Source: Rhizobium sp. 32-5/1
Lineage (GTDB): Bacteria > Pseudomonadota > Alphaproteobacteria > Rhizobiales > Rhizobiaceae
Direction of reading: 5' to 3'
Assembly: GCF_029537235.1 (NCBI RefSeq)
Contig: NZ_CP120639.1
Location: 186,001-250,000, forward strand
Length of the DNA: 64,000 nt
Position numbers and translations under genes: made by a program. Positions 19,083 to 28,028 of the stretch are shown here, in pieces. The notes under the pieces are model-generated. The model saw only the letters and a list, made by a program, of their open reading frames with translations. It did not search any database and was not told the DNA's origin. How positions within the stretch are numbered: the stretch's first letter is position 1; the number at the start of each line of letters is the position of its first letter.

Positions 19083-19477
19083 GGATATCATGCGCCCTTT
19101 GCATTATGACATACTGATTGTGCATTAGACGCATGCTTTGCGCCAGTCACAAAAGACGTTTTTCTGATTTTTGCGGGCAAAGTAAAATCGGCTCCCAATG
19201 TTGCACTATTTTTGAGCGAAAACATGCACAAGGGTTCATGGGAAGTTCACCGGCAAGAAGGAGAGGGGCCTGCCTGCACAGCGAAACGTCCACTGATGAA
19301 ATATGGGGCAGCGCCTGAACCGCCATGCGGCCGTGCCCGTGGCAGAGAAGCCACCTTTGCGACCCCGGACTTGTGACAAAATGACAACAGGGATGCGCCT
19401 TAGTCGAGACTGTGTCCGGTGGCTCCTCGACTTTAAAGTTTGTGCGGGTTCGTCCACACCATTTGAAAGGAAACAAA
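19083..19477. promoter_or_regulatory. Divergent promoter region between lysR and the oxidoreductase gene
   Basis: A 395-base non-coding gap separates two divergent genes, the usual place for LysR binding. The segment just upstream of lysR (about 19100-19126) contains TGCATTATGACATACTGATTGTGCA with TGCA at both edges, a possible dyad. No clear -35/-10 pair was identified. The last part holds AAAGGAAA (about 19466-19473), the ribosome binding site of the downstream gene. Confidence 0.4.
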
Positions 19478-20560
19478 GTGCGCATTGCTATTCTTGGAGC
19501 AGGTTCCATCGCCTTTGGCATGGCAGCATTTTTGGCTGAGGCGGGACACATGCCCGTTCTCTGGTCGCCCTCGGGAAAAGGAACAGAAGCGCTTTTTGAC
19601 AATGGCCTGCTGATTTCCACCGGCGCGGTGAGCTATTCCGGGCCGGTTGGCGTCGCCGCTGGATTTAGCGAAGCAGTTTCCGATGCGGACGTCGTTATCC
19701 TGGCCCTGCCTGCAAATGGCCATCGCGCGGTGTTCGACACTGTTGTCCCCCATCTCAGGGAGGGGCAACCTGTGATTATTAGTTCACACAGTTCGTTTGG
19801 TGCGCTCTATCTTTCGAAGCGTCTCGCCGCACAGGGCACGTCGCTGCCGATTATCGTATGGGGCACGACATTGCTCACTGGCCGCCGTCAGCCCGATGGT
19901 ATCAGTGTATGCGTCAACACTGTGCGTCAGAAGGTTGATTTTGCAACGCTGCCGAAGACCGCGGCGCAAAGTGGCAGGACGCTCTGTACGATGCTCTTTG
20001 GCGATCGTTTCGTGGAGCGGGAAGGGCTTTTGGCCATTGCGCTGTCCAATTTAAACCCACAAAACCATCTTGGCATTGCGCTCCTCAACCTGACCCGAAT
20101 GGAAAAGGGCGAAACCTGGGGGCAGGGCGAGCATGTTACGCCGGCCGTCGGCCATTTGATCGAGGCGCTTGATGCTGAGAGGCTGGCAATAGCTGCAAGC
20201 TTTGGTCTGAAGGTGAAGACCGTGCGCGAGCACTTCTCGCAATCGTTCCATGTGCCGATAGGTTCCGTGTCGGAGATGAACCAGCAAATGCATCGCGAAG
20301 GGCGCGGTGGCTTCGGTCCGACCACCACCGACAGCCGCTATATCCTCGAAGATGTTCCCTTTGGTCTCCTGCCAACCGTTCTTCTTGGACGAATTGCGGG
20401 GCGTCCGGCTATTCTTCATGAGGCGGGGATTTCGATGTTTGCCGCAGCGATCGACCGCGATCTGGAAGCCGACAATGATCTGCTGCCCGATCTTTTGCTG
20501 GCCAAGTTGGGGCCATCAGAGCTGAAAGCGCTTTGCGAACGCGGTTTCACCGGACGCTAA
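19478..20560 (+). CDS. NAD(P)-dependent oxidoreductase, octopine/nopaline dehydrogenase family
   Basis: The start is GTG 19478, directly before the Rossmann motif IAILGAGSIAFGMAAFLAEAGH and about 6 bases after AAAGGAAA. The 360-residue protein has an N-terminal NAD-binding domain and a C-terminal helical domain with SNLNPQNHLGIALLNLTRMEKG, typical of the octopine dehydrogenase family that makes or cleaves imino-acid conjugates (opines). The GGFGPTTTDSRYILEDVPFG stretch matches the substrate-domain pattern PxxxxxRYxxEDxPFGL of this family. Opine catabolism is common in Agrobacterium relatives. The natural substrate cannot be read from sequence. Confidence 0.85.
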   Translation: MRIAILGAGSIAFGMAAFLAEAGHMPVLWSPSGKGTEALFDNGLLISTGAVSYSGPVGVAAGFSEAVSDADVVILALPANGHRAVFDTVVPHLREGQPVIISSHSSFGALYLSKRLAAQGTSLPIIVWGTTLLTGRRQPDGISVCVNTVRQKVDFATLPKTAAQSGRTLCTMLFGDRFVEREGLLAIALSNLNPQNHLGIALLNLTRMEKGETWGQGEHVTPAVGHLIEALDAERLAIAASFGLKVKTVREHFSQSFHVPIGSVSEMNQQMHREGRGGFGPTTTDSRYILEDVPFGLLPTVLLGRIAGRPAILHEAGISMFAAAIDRDLEADNDLLPDLLLAKLGPSELKALCERGFTGR

Positions 20561-20653
20561 AGGTTGCGACGATGATGGCGGTCGCGGTCTTCTTCCCTGC
20601 TGTCACATTCCGTATTATGGGTGTCGCCTGCCGGAAGAATCAAGGATGCCCGC

Positions 20654-21874
20654 ATGAACCCCATGAATATTGGCGATATCGCGTCCTGGCTCATCGCGCA
20701 GGGTCTGAAGGGATCGTCGGAGATGGAAATCCTCGACGGCTTCTGCGAACGCTGCCGTAAGAATGAGTTGCCCATAGACAGGGCACTTGCCCTTATTGAC
20801 ACGCTGCACCCGGTCTATGAAGGGCGGGCATTTCAATGGGACGGGATCGCAAGAGAGCATCGCGCCTTCGAATATGGCCCGACAGTCGACAGCACGGAGG
20901 CCGACAACTGGATGCGATCGGCCTTCCATCACCTGCGCACCACCGGCGGGGAGGAGGTTCGCAGAAGGATAGGTTTCGGCGAACCGGCGGATTTCTTCAT
21001 GCTCGACACCCTTTTGGCCGCCGGCCATAAGGACTATGTGGCGATGATCCATCGCTTTGCCGAGGACAGCCATATCGGCGAGATGGATTGTTTCTATTCT
21101 CACTGGGCGACGACCGCGCCGGACGGGTTTTCCGAAGATGGCCTGTTTGCGCTACGCAAGCTCGTGCCGGTTCTGGCGCTGGCGATCAAGTCGGCGTCTC
21201 TGGCACGGATTTCCCGGACAATCGCAGAGGTCTATCTCGGTGAGGACGCTGCCAAACAGGTGCTCGAGGGCCGCATCAGCCGGGGCAAGGCGGAGCGGAT
21301 CTCAGCCGCGCTTTGGTTTTCTGATCTGCAGAATTATACCCGCATTTCCGACAGCCTGCCGCCGGATGAGATCATTCCGTTTCTAAACGATTATGCCGAT
21401 GCAGTGATCTCCTCGATCCATGAGGCCGGCGGCAACGTGCTGAAGCTGATCGGTGACGGGACGCTCGCCATTTTCAAGTCCGAAGAGGCCGAGGAGGCCT
21501 GCGGACGCGCCCTTCGCGCGGAGTATCTTTTGCGCGAAAAGCTTGTCGACCTCAACGCCCGACGCCATGCCGAAGGACGCCCGGTGACCGAAGTCTATCT
21601 CGGCCTGCATATCGGTGATGTCTTCTACGGCAATATCGGCTCGAGCGACCGGCTCGATTTCACCGTCATTGGCCCCGCCGTCAATGAGGTCAGTCGCATC
21701 GCCTCCCTGTGTCGGTTCGTCGATCGCAGCATCGTCATGTCATCCAGTTTCGTTTCGGCCGCCCCGCCAGCCCGCGATAGTGAAATGGTCTCGATCGGCC
21801 GCTATGCCCTTCGTGGCGTCAAGAAAGCCCAGGAGCTTTTCACGCTGATGCCGCTGGAGCCCGATGAAGGCTAA
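20654..21874 (+). CDS. Class III adenylate/guanylate cyclase
   Basis: ATG 20654 is chosen because CAAGGA lies 8 bases upstream; the open frame extends to 20621. The 406-residue protein has a variable N-terminal region (about 1-200) of the type seen in rhizobial cyclases, and a C-terminal catalytic domain beginning AALWFSDLQNYTRISDSLP with the first metal Asp, then LKLIGDGTLAIF carrying the second, and GLHIGDVFYGNIGSSDRLDFTVIG. There is no membrane segment, so it is cytosolic. It converges on the sugar ABC operon, ending 6 bases from it, so the two are not co-transcribed. Confidence 0.9.
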   Translation: MNPMNIGDIASWLIAQGLKGSSEMEILDGFCERCRKNELPIDRALALIDTLHPVYEGRAFQWDGIAREHRAFEYGPTVDSTEADNWMRSAFHHLRTTGGEEVRRRIGFGEPADFFMLDTLLAAGHKDYVAMIHRFAEDSHIGEMDCFYSHWATTAPDGFSEDGLFALRKLVPVLALAIKSASLARISRTIAEVYLGEDAAKQVLEGRISRGKAERISAALWFSDLQNYTRISDSLPPDEIIPFLNDYADAVISSIHEAGGNVLKLIGDGTLAIFKSEEAEEACGRALRAEYLLREKLVDLNARRHAEGRPVTEVYLGLHIGDVFYGNIGSSDRLDFTVIGPAVNEVSRIASLCRFVDRSIVMSSSFVSAAPPARDSEMVSIGRYALRGVKKAQELFTLMPLEPDEG

Positions 21875-21880
21875 ATTACC

Positions 21881-22951
21881 TCAAACCTTCCTTCCGCTCT
21901 CGTCGAAGAAATGCAGGTGGTTTGCCGGCAACCGGACCGCGACCGTGCCGGTGGCATTCAGGAAACGCCGGTCGAGCGTGAAGGCGTTGAGCGACACCGG
22001 GCCCAGTGTCAGGTGCAGGATGATGCCGAAGCCGGTGGGTTCGACGAGGTCGATCGCGGCCATTTGGGTTTCCGGCCCTTCCGCGCCGAGCACGACATGT
22101 TCCGGTCGGATTCCGAGCGTGGCACGACTTCCATCGCTAAGGTTTGCCGGAGCTTCGAGGGCAAGTTCCACCCCGCCGGTCGGCGCAAACACCGGCTTGC
22201 CGTCCACAAGCATATAGCGGCCTTCGAAGAAGTTCATGCCAGGCGAACCGATGAAGCCGGCAACGAAGAGATTGGCCGGATTGTCGTAGAGGTCGAGCGG
22301 GCTGCCAACCTGCTGGATGATGCCGCCGTGCATGGCGACGATACGGTCTGCCAGCGTCATGGCCTCGATCTGGTCATGGGTCACATAGATTGATGTGGCG
22401 CCAAGGTCCTTGTGCAGTTTCTTGATTTCGGCGCGCATCTGTTCGCGCAGGCGCGCGTCGAGGTTCGACAGCGGTTCGTCGAATAGGAAGGCTTTCGGCT
22501 CACGCACGATCGCACGCCCCATGGCGACTCGCTGTCGCTGGCCGCCGGACAGCGCCTTTGGCCGCCGCTCCATCAGCGGGTCGAGGCCCAATTTGTTCGC
22601 GGCACGAGCAACGACCGAGGCGATCGTTTCCTTGGCCGTCTTCCGCAGGCGCAGGCTGTAGCTCATGTTCTTGGCCACGCTCATATGCGGATAGAGCGCG
22701 TAGGACTGGAAGACCATGGCGATGTCACGGTCCTTCGGAGCAAGGTCGTTGACGCGCTTGCCGTCGATGCGGATTTCGCCGTCGGTGACGGCTTCGAGCC
22801 CAGCGATCATTCTTAAGAGTGTGGACTTGCCGCAGCCGGAGGGGCCAACCAGGACGACGAATTCACCGTCCTTGATCGCCAGGTCGATACCGTGAAGCAC
22901 CGGATGAATGCCATAGGACTTGTGAATAGCGGCAATATCGATGGATGCCAT
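21881..22951 (-). CDS. ABC transporter ATP-binding protein, sugar (MalK/UgpC) type
   Basis: A 356-residue ATPase with Walker A GPSGCGKST (about residues 36-44), signature LSGGQRQRVAMGRAIVREPKAF, Walker B FLFDEPLSNLD and the H-loop YVTHDQIEAMTLAD. The C-terminal third is the MalK-type regulatory TOBE/OB region (TLGIRPEHV). It is the last transporter gene of the operon, four bases after the second permease. It energises uptake of a carbohydrate or glycerol-phosphate-like compound. Confidence 0.95.
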   Translation of the reverse strand: MASIDIAAIHKSYGIHPVLHGIDLAIKDGEFVVLVGPSGCGKSTLLRMIAGLEAVTDGEIRIDGKRVNDLAPKDRDIAMVFQSYALYPHMSVAKNMSYSLRLRKTAKETIASVVARAANKLGLDPLMERRPKALSGGQRQRVAMGRAIVREPKAFLFDEPLSNLDARLREQMRAEIKKLHKDLGATSIYVTHDQIEAMTLADRIVAMHGGIIQQVGSPLDLYDNPANLFVAGFIGSPGMNFFEGRYMLVDGKPVFAPTGGVELALEAPANLSDGSRATLGIRPEHVVLGAEGPETQMAAIDLVEPTGFGIILHLTLGPVSLNAFTLDRRFLNATGTVAVRLPANHLHFFDESGRKV

Positions 22952-22955
22952 GGGA

Positions 22956-23789
22956 TCAGCCTTTCACGGCGCCGGCCGTCAGGCCCTGCACGAGATAACG
23001 TTGGATCAACAGGAAGAACAGGCAGGCCGGAACGAGCGCCATGACGCCCGCCGCCATCATCTGTCCGAAATCAACCGAGAATTTCGAGACGAACGAGAGA
23101 AGCCCGACCGGGAAGGTTGCCGCGTCATTGCCTGAGATCAGCATCAGCGAGAACAAGAGCTCGCTCCATGCGGCGGTGAAGACGAAGCCAAGCGTCGCGG
23201 CAATGCCCGGTAGCGTCAGCGGCAGGATGATCTGGCGGAAGGCAACAAATTGAGTTGCGCCATCGATCATTGCGGCTTCCTCCAGATCCTTCGGAATGCC
23301 GTCGAAAAAGGATTGCATCAGGAAGGTGGCAAAGGGCACGTTGAAGGCAGTGTAGACGATCACAAGGCCGGTCAGGCTGTTGGTCAGGCCGAGCGGCGAC
23401 AACATCTTGAAGATCGGGGCGACCAGCATCACCAGCGGAAACATCTGGGTGAGGAGCATGAGCGCGACGATCCAGAATTTTCCGCGAAGGTTGAACCGCG
23501 AAAGGGCATAACCGGCCAGCGAGGCAAGCATTGTGACGATGACGGCGGTCGAGCCGGAGACGATCAGGCTGTTCTTGAAGAAAGTCGGAAATTCGCTGTG
23601 TTTCAGAACGAACTCGAAATGCTCAAAGCTGGTGCGCGACGGCCACATCTTGATGCCCTCGGAATAGAGCAGTTTGTTGGGTGTGACCGACACCTTCAGG
23701 AGCCAGTAAAGCGGAAACAGCGCGAAGGCGACATAGGCAAGGATGGCCAGTCGGTGCGCGAGTACGGAAACGATGCGTTTGGCTGTCAT
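22956..23789 (-). CDS. ABC transporter permease, carbohydrate (MalG) type
   Basis: This 277-residue membrane protein has six predicted helices, opening with HRLAILAYVAFALFPLYWLLK. The EAA loop is DLEEAAMIDGATQFVAFRQIILPLTLPGI, diagnostic for CUT1-type sugar permeases. It starts four bases after the preceding permease and ends five bases before the ATPase gene. Confidence 0.95.
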   Translation of the reverse strand: MTAKRIVSVLAHRLAILAYVAFALFPLYWLLKVSVTPNKLLYSEGIKMWPSRTSFEHFEFVLKHSEFPTFFKNSLIVSGSTAVIVTMLASLAGYALSRFNLRGKFWIVALMLLTQMFPLVMLVAPIFKMLSPLGLTNSLTGLVIVYTAFNVPFATFLMQSFFDGIPKDLEEAAMIDGATQFVAFRQIILPLTLPGIAATLGFVFTAAWSELLFSLMLISGNDAATFPVGLLSFVSKFSVDFGQMMAAGVMALVPACLFFLLIQRYLVQGLTAGAVKG

Positions 23790-23793
23790 GGTC

Positions 23794-24731
23794 TCAATCC
23801 TTGCTCAGCAGCCATTGTCGCAGAACCACAATGAGCATCGAATAGGTGATCAGGAGTACCAGAAGCACCAGCGCGATAGCCGAGGCATAGCCGAAGTCGA
23901 GCCGCTTGAAGGCCTGGGTGAAGATGTAACTGGCGACGATCTGGGTGCGGTCTGCCGGTCCGCCATTGGTCATGACGATGATCAGGTCGGCGAAGTTTGA
24001 AATCCACACGGTGCGCAGCAGAACCGTGATGGCGATGGTCGGCGCAAGGAAGGGCAGGGTGATCGAAATGAAACGCTGCACCGGGCCGGCGCCATCGATG
24101 CTGGCCGCCTCGTACAGATCCCGTGGAATGGCCTGCAGGGCTGCGAGCAAGGTGACTGCAAAGAACGGAATGCCCCACCAGACATTAGCGATGATTGGTC
24201 CCCACATGGCCAGCTGTGGATCCGACAGGATGTTGTTCGGCTCGCTCATGATGCCGACTGCGAAGAGCCAATGGGGCAGGGGGCCGACAACGGGATTGAA
24301 CAGCCAGGCCCAGTTAAGGCCGGCAAGGAAGCTCGGGACAGCCCAAGGCAGAAAGACCAGCGCTTGCACAATGGCGCGCCCAAAGAACGGCTTGTCGAGC
24401 AGCAGCGCCAGGATGAGGCCAAAGACGAACTGCAAAAGGACGGACCAGCCCGTCCACCACAGCGTGTTGCGGAGCGCCCGGTAGAAGTTCTGGTCCTGCG
24501 ACAAAGTCCTGAAATGATCGAGACCAACAAAGCCGCCGGAAAAAGGATTGAGCAACTGGATATCACGGAATGCATAGGAGATGCCCAGCACCAGAGGCAC
24601 CAGCATGACGGTGACGATCAGGATCAGCGCCGGCGCACTATAGAGATAGGGTGCAAGAGCATCAGCCAGGTGCTTTTTGGCGGCCGTGGGTCTCGTTGAG
24701 ATCCGCCATTGCGGACTGCAAGTGAAGCCAT
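23794..24731 (-). pseudogene. ABC transporter permease, carbohydrate (MalF) type, probable frameshift near the start
   Basis: The body from HLADALAPYLYSAPALILI to the end is a normal six-helix CUT1 permease with EAA loop DLYEAASIDGAGPVQRFISITLPFLAP. An open frame reaches TTG 24756, but a better start is ATG 24731 (MASLAVRNGGSQRDPRPP), which follows GGAAAT and reads into the permease only if one base is restored in the T5 run at 24674-24678. That gives PPKKHLADALAPYLY. Either the first codons are frameshifted or the TTG start is used, in which case the protein is intact; both readings keep all membrane segments. Confidence 0.75.
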
Positions 24732-24791
24732 CGTCAGGATTTCCGTTTTGCAACAAGCCTTAAAGGCTGCGTCTTCCAGTCAGAAAGGGAG

Positions 24792-24824
24792 CCGCAGGCG
24801 ACGGTGTCCTGTCGCCGCCTGCGG
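24792..24824 (-). promoter_or_regulatory. Intercistronic hairpin downstream of the sugar-binding protein gene
   Basis: CCGCAGGCG (24792-24800) pairs with CGCCTGCGG (24816-24824). The stem lies 14 bases after the stop of the solute-binding protein gene in the direction of transcription and before the first permease. It has no T-run, so it is more likely an mRNA-protecting stem that favours binding-protein synthesis. Confidence 0.7.
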
Positions 24825-24837
24825 TCAGTGACGGTGG

Positions 24838-26097
24838 TTACTTGCTCGCCAGGAACTTCTGCTGAGCCTTCGTCATATATTCGGCCCACTGCTTGGCCAT
24901 CTCTTCCGGCGTGATATCGCCAAGCATGGCTTCCTGGCTGGTCTTGATGGCAAGCGAATCCTTGAAGAAGGCGAACTCTTCAAGATAGGTCGGCATGGTG
25001 GTCGGCACGGCGTCCTTGTCGGCCAGTTCCTCAAACCAACCTTTGAACTGTTCGCTAGCGTAGAATGGGTCCTTTTCGGCCACCTTCAGGGCGGGCAGGG
25101 CCCCGATCTTCTTGTTCCACTCGATATTGCCTTCCGGCCCCTCGAGCGTGGCGATCAGCTTCCAGGCGACATCCTTGTTGGCGCTGGCCGACATCATCGA
25201 CCAGCCGGCATAGCCGATGGTCGGGAAGGTTTTGCCCGACGGGCCCTTCGGCATGGTGGCGACGCCATAATCGGCAGCGTCCATGCGCTCGGCAATCGCG
25301 ATCAGCGCGTCTGGATCCTGGTCGAGCATGGCGCAGGTTCCAGTGTAGAAGCCGGCGACGATCTCGTTGAAACCCCAGTTGACGCTGTCTTTCGGCGCGT
25401 ATCCGTTCTTGTAGAGATCGGTCATCCAGGTGAAGCCCTTGACCCAGCCCTCCTCGGAGAATTTCGACGTGCCATCCTCGTTGAAGAAGGTGTTGTCGCC
25501 GGCCATGGTGGCGCCGAACATCATCCAGCCGTTGAGACCGCCGGGACCGCCGCGCATGCAGTAGGCATATTTTCCAGGCAGCTTCTTGATCTTCTCGGCT
25601 GCGGCCACGAACTCGTCCATTGTCTTCGGCGGGCCTTCGACGCCGGCCTCAGCAAAGATCTTCTTGTTGTAGAACATGGCGCGCAGATAGAAGCCGTAGG
25701 GCAACATATAGGCCGTGTCCTTGACGTCGCGGCCGAGTTCCAGCGCGCGGTCGGTGAGACCTGCCGTCTGGTCCCAGTCCTTCAGGTAAGGCTCGAGGCT
25801 TTCCAGCATGCCGTTATTGGCATAGAGCGACAGCCAGGTATCAGGCATTTCCATGACGTCGGGGATTTCGCCGGCAGAAACCATGGTCGCGAACTTCTGG
25901 AAGGCTTCGCCCCAGGGCAGAGAGATGATCTCGACCGTCGTGCCGGGGTTTGCACTTTCAAACTTGGCAACGATCGACTTCAGCGTTTCGGTCCGTTCCG
26001 GACTGGTGATGACTTCCACCAGCTTCAGCTTGGTATCGGCAAGGGCGGTGCCTGCCACGAGTGTTGCGAGCAGCGTCGCAGCAAAGAGTTTCCTCAT
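24838..26097 (-). CDS. Periplasmic sugar-binding protein (extracellular solute-binding family 1)
   Basis: ATG 26097 is preferred over 26121, because it follows AAGGGAAA and opens the signal peptide MRKLFAATLLATLVAGTALA. The mature 400-residue protein (DTKLKLVEVITSPERTETLKSIVAKFES) is a family 1 (MalE/UgpB-like) binding protein, with the conserved GLYANNGML-like and YAFCMRGG-type segments. It is the first transporter gene and is separated from the permeases by a hairpin. The ligand is not readable; a sugar or sugar alcohol is likely. Confidence 0.92.
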   Translation of the reverse strand: MRKLFAATLLATLVAGTALADTKLKLVEVITSPERTETLKSIVAKFESANPGTTVEIISLPWGEAFQKFATMVSAGEIPDVMEMPDTWLSLYANNGMLESLEPYLKDWDQTAGLTDRALELGRDVKDTAYMLPYGFYLRAMFYNKKIFAEAGVEGPPKTMDEFVAAAEKIKKLPGKYAYCMRGGPGGLNGWMMFGATMAGDNTFFNEDGTSKFSEEGWVKGFTWMTDLYKNGYAPKDSVNWGFNEIVAGFYTGTCAMLDQDPDALIAIAERMDAADYGVATMPKGPSGKTFPTIGYAGWSMMSASANKDVAWKLIATLEGPEGNIEWNKKIGALPALKVAEKDPFYASEQFKGWFEELADKDAVPTTMPTYLEEFAFFKDSLAIKTSQEAMLGDITPEEMAKQWAEYMTKAQQKFLASK

Positions 26098-26139
26098 TTT
26101 CGTTTCCCTTTTATTGTTCACGTGGTTGCTACTTTCGCG

Positions 26140-27312
26140 TCAGCCTATTGATGCGGCAGCGATTGCCGCTTCGATATCGCTCCAGAGGGCCTCCGTTCCC
26201 TCCAGGCCGACATGGAGCCGTACCGACCGCGGGCTGATGCCGAAGGCGACCGCGGAATTGGGTTGTGCTTTTTGTGCCAGAACGACATCGCCAGGCACGA
26301 TCAGGCTTTCGTGTCCGCCCCAGCTTACACCCAGCTTGAAGAGGTCGAGGTGATCCGAGAAAGTGCGGACATTGATGCCTTCCTTGAAGATGAACGAGAA
26401 CAGGCCGGACGTGCCTTTCAGACCAGGCGGCAGGTGATTGGCAAGACCGGGATAGCAGACGGTCTGGACGGCTTCGTGCGCCTGCAACCGCTTGGCGATC
26501 TCGACCGCAGATTGTTCATGGGCTTTCATCCGTATCGGGAGCGTGCGCATGCCACGGATCAAGAGCCAGGCGTCGAAAGGCGAGAGCTTGCCGCCGAGAT
26601 AGGGATAGGCTTCCGCGCGGACGCGGCCGATTAGTTCCTTCGAGCCGGCAACGACGCCGGCAACGACGTCACTGTGGCCGCCGAGATATTTGGATGCCGA
26701 ATGGATGACCAGATCAACGCCGAGTGCGATGGGCTGCTGAAAGATCGGGCTTGCCCAGCTGTTGTCGATGGTGGTGATGACGCCGTGGCGTTTGGCGAGC
26801 GCGGCAAGGGCAGCAACGTCGTGAGTTTCCATCACCCAGCTTGTCGGGCTTTCCAGATAAAGAAGTTTCGCGCCGGGCAGGGCCTTCGCAACCTCCTCCT
26901 CGTCCTTGCCATCGACATAGGTCACTTCGATGTTCATGCGCTTGAAAAAGGTGCCGAACAGGCGAAACGCATCCGGATAGAGATGCTTGACGGCGACGAT
27001 GCGGTCACCCGGTTGGACGAAGGAGAGAACCGTGGACGAGATAGCCGACATGCCGCTGGCAAAGCCGATGGCGTCTTCAGCCCCTTCAAGCCTGGCCAGC
27101 ATCTCCTCGAACATGCGCACGGTCGGATTGAGACCGCGCGTGTAGATCGGCCGGATTTTCTCGCCGCGATAGGAGGCGATCATGTCGTCATAGTCGGTGA
27201 AGGTGAACAGCGATGTCTGCACGATCGGTGGCACGACGGCATCATAGGCATTGCTCATGTCGTGGGCGACGATGAGCGAGGCATCTTCGAGCGGATCGAA
27301 CCCGTTGCTCAT
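26140..27312 (-). CDS. PLP-dependent Cys/Met-metabolism enzyme (cystathionine lyase/synthase family)
   Basis: A 390-residue fold-type I enzyme. ATYSRG is replaced by PIYTRGLNPTVRMFEEMLARLEG; the cofactor-binding Asp is in TTIDNSWASPIFQQP and the Schiff-base lysine in LVIHSASKYLGGHSDVVAG (Lys in SASKY). Members cleave or form C-S or C-O bonds on cystathionine, methionine or O-acyl homoserine. The ATG overlaps the stop of the GntR gene by four bases, so the two are translationally coupled. Its position between regulator and sugar transporter suggests a catabolic role on the imported compound rather than housekeeping methionine synthesis. Confidence 0.9.
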   Translation of the reverse strand: MSNGFDPLEDASLIVAHDMSNAYDAVVPPIVQTSLFTFTDYDDMIASYRGEKIRPIYTRGLNPTVRMFEEMLARLEGAEDAIGFASGMSAISSTVLSFVQPGDRIVAVKHLYPDAFRLFGTFFKRMNIEVTYVDGKDEEEVAKALPGAKLLYLESPTSWVMETHDVAALAALAKRHGVITTIDNSWASPIFQQPIALGVDLVIHSASKYLGGHSDVVAGVVAGSKELIGRVRAEAYPYLGGKLSPFDAWLLIRGMRTLPIRMKAHEQSAVEIAKRLQAHEAVQTVCYPGLANHLPPGLKGTSGLFSFIFKEGINVRTFSDHLDLFKLGVSWGGHESLIVPGDVVLAQKAQPNSAVAFGISPRSVRLHVGLEGTEALWSDIEAAIAAASIG

Positions 27313-28028
27313 TTGGACATTTCCTTGATGTCTTCCTCGACGATGGCGAGGATTTTCAGTGTCTCGGCGCGTGCCGCCTCCGGATCCTGCGCTGCAATCG
27401 CGTTGAACAGCATCCGGTGAAAGGGGAAGGAGCGGTGGGCGAAATCCGGCCGGTCGAAGGGCTTATCCCAGAACCGCTCGAAGGCTTCGCGCATTTGCTC
27501 CAGAAGCTGTCTGAACAGCGGATTATGGGTGGCATCGTAGATGGCCAGATGGAAGGCCAGATCCTCCGGGCCAGATGTGCCTTTCGCCAGATGCACCCGT
27601 TCCATCTCGTCCAGCTTTTCCTCGATCGTCTTGAGGTCTTGCGGTGTGCGCATACGCGCCGCGACCATGCCGGCTTCCGCCTCGATGCCGCGACGGACCT
27701 CCAGGGTTTTCAGGAGTGCTTCGCGCAAATGTGTGGTCTCGAGCGAAAGCGGCATGTGGATCGTTGCCGCCGAGATAGCCCGGCGCAGATAGGTGCCGCT
27801 GCCCTTGCGGGCTTCGACGACGCCGAGCGCCTGAAAATGCCGGATGACCTCACGGATTGTGGAACGGCCGACACCGAGCGCAACGGCGAGTTCACGCTCT
27901 GTCGGCAGTCGTTCGCCGGCCATCAGCCGTGCCCGCTCGATGAAGTCCGCAAGTGCCGCCGTCGCCTGCCTCACCCGATCAGCCGGAGGCAAGGGTACGA
28001 GGGCCGCTTTTTCAACTTGATCTGGCAT
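27309..28028 (-). CDS. GntR-family (FadR/FCD type) transcriptional regulator
   Basis: ATG 28028 (MPDQVEKAALVPLP) is preferred over the upstream 28112 start, as the extra 28 residues do not resemble the family. The winged helix-turn-helix (LPTERELAVALGVGRSTIREVIRHFQALG) is followed by an all-helical FCD ligand domain with metal-binding His residues (for example AFHLAIYDATHNPLF). It is first in the operon with the PLP enzyme and the sugar transporter and is likely their ligand-responsive repressor. Confidence 0.92.
   Translation of the reverse strand: MPDQVEKAALVPLPPADRVRQATAALADFIERARLMAGERLPTERELAVALGVGRSTIREVIRHFQALGVVEARKGSGTYLRRAISAATIHMPLSLETTHLREALLKTLEVRRGIEAEAGMVAARMRTPQDLKTIEEKLDEMERVHLAKGTSGPEDLAFHLAIYDATHNPLFRQLLEQMREAFERFWDKPFDRPDFAHRSFPFHRMLFNAIAAQDPEAARAETLKILAIVEEDIKEMSK

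Noticed and set aside
26674..27420. 248-codon plus-strand frame
   Set aside because: Antisense shadow of the PLP enzyme gene, whose catalytic lysine and cofactor motifs are clear.
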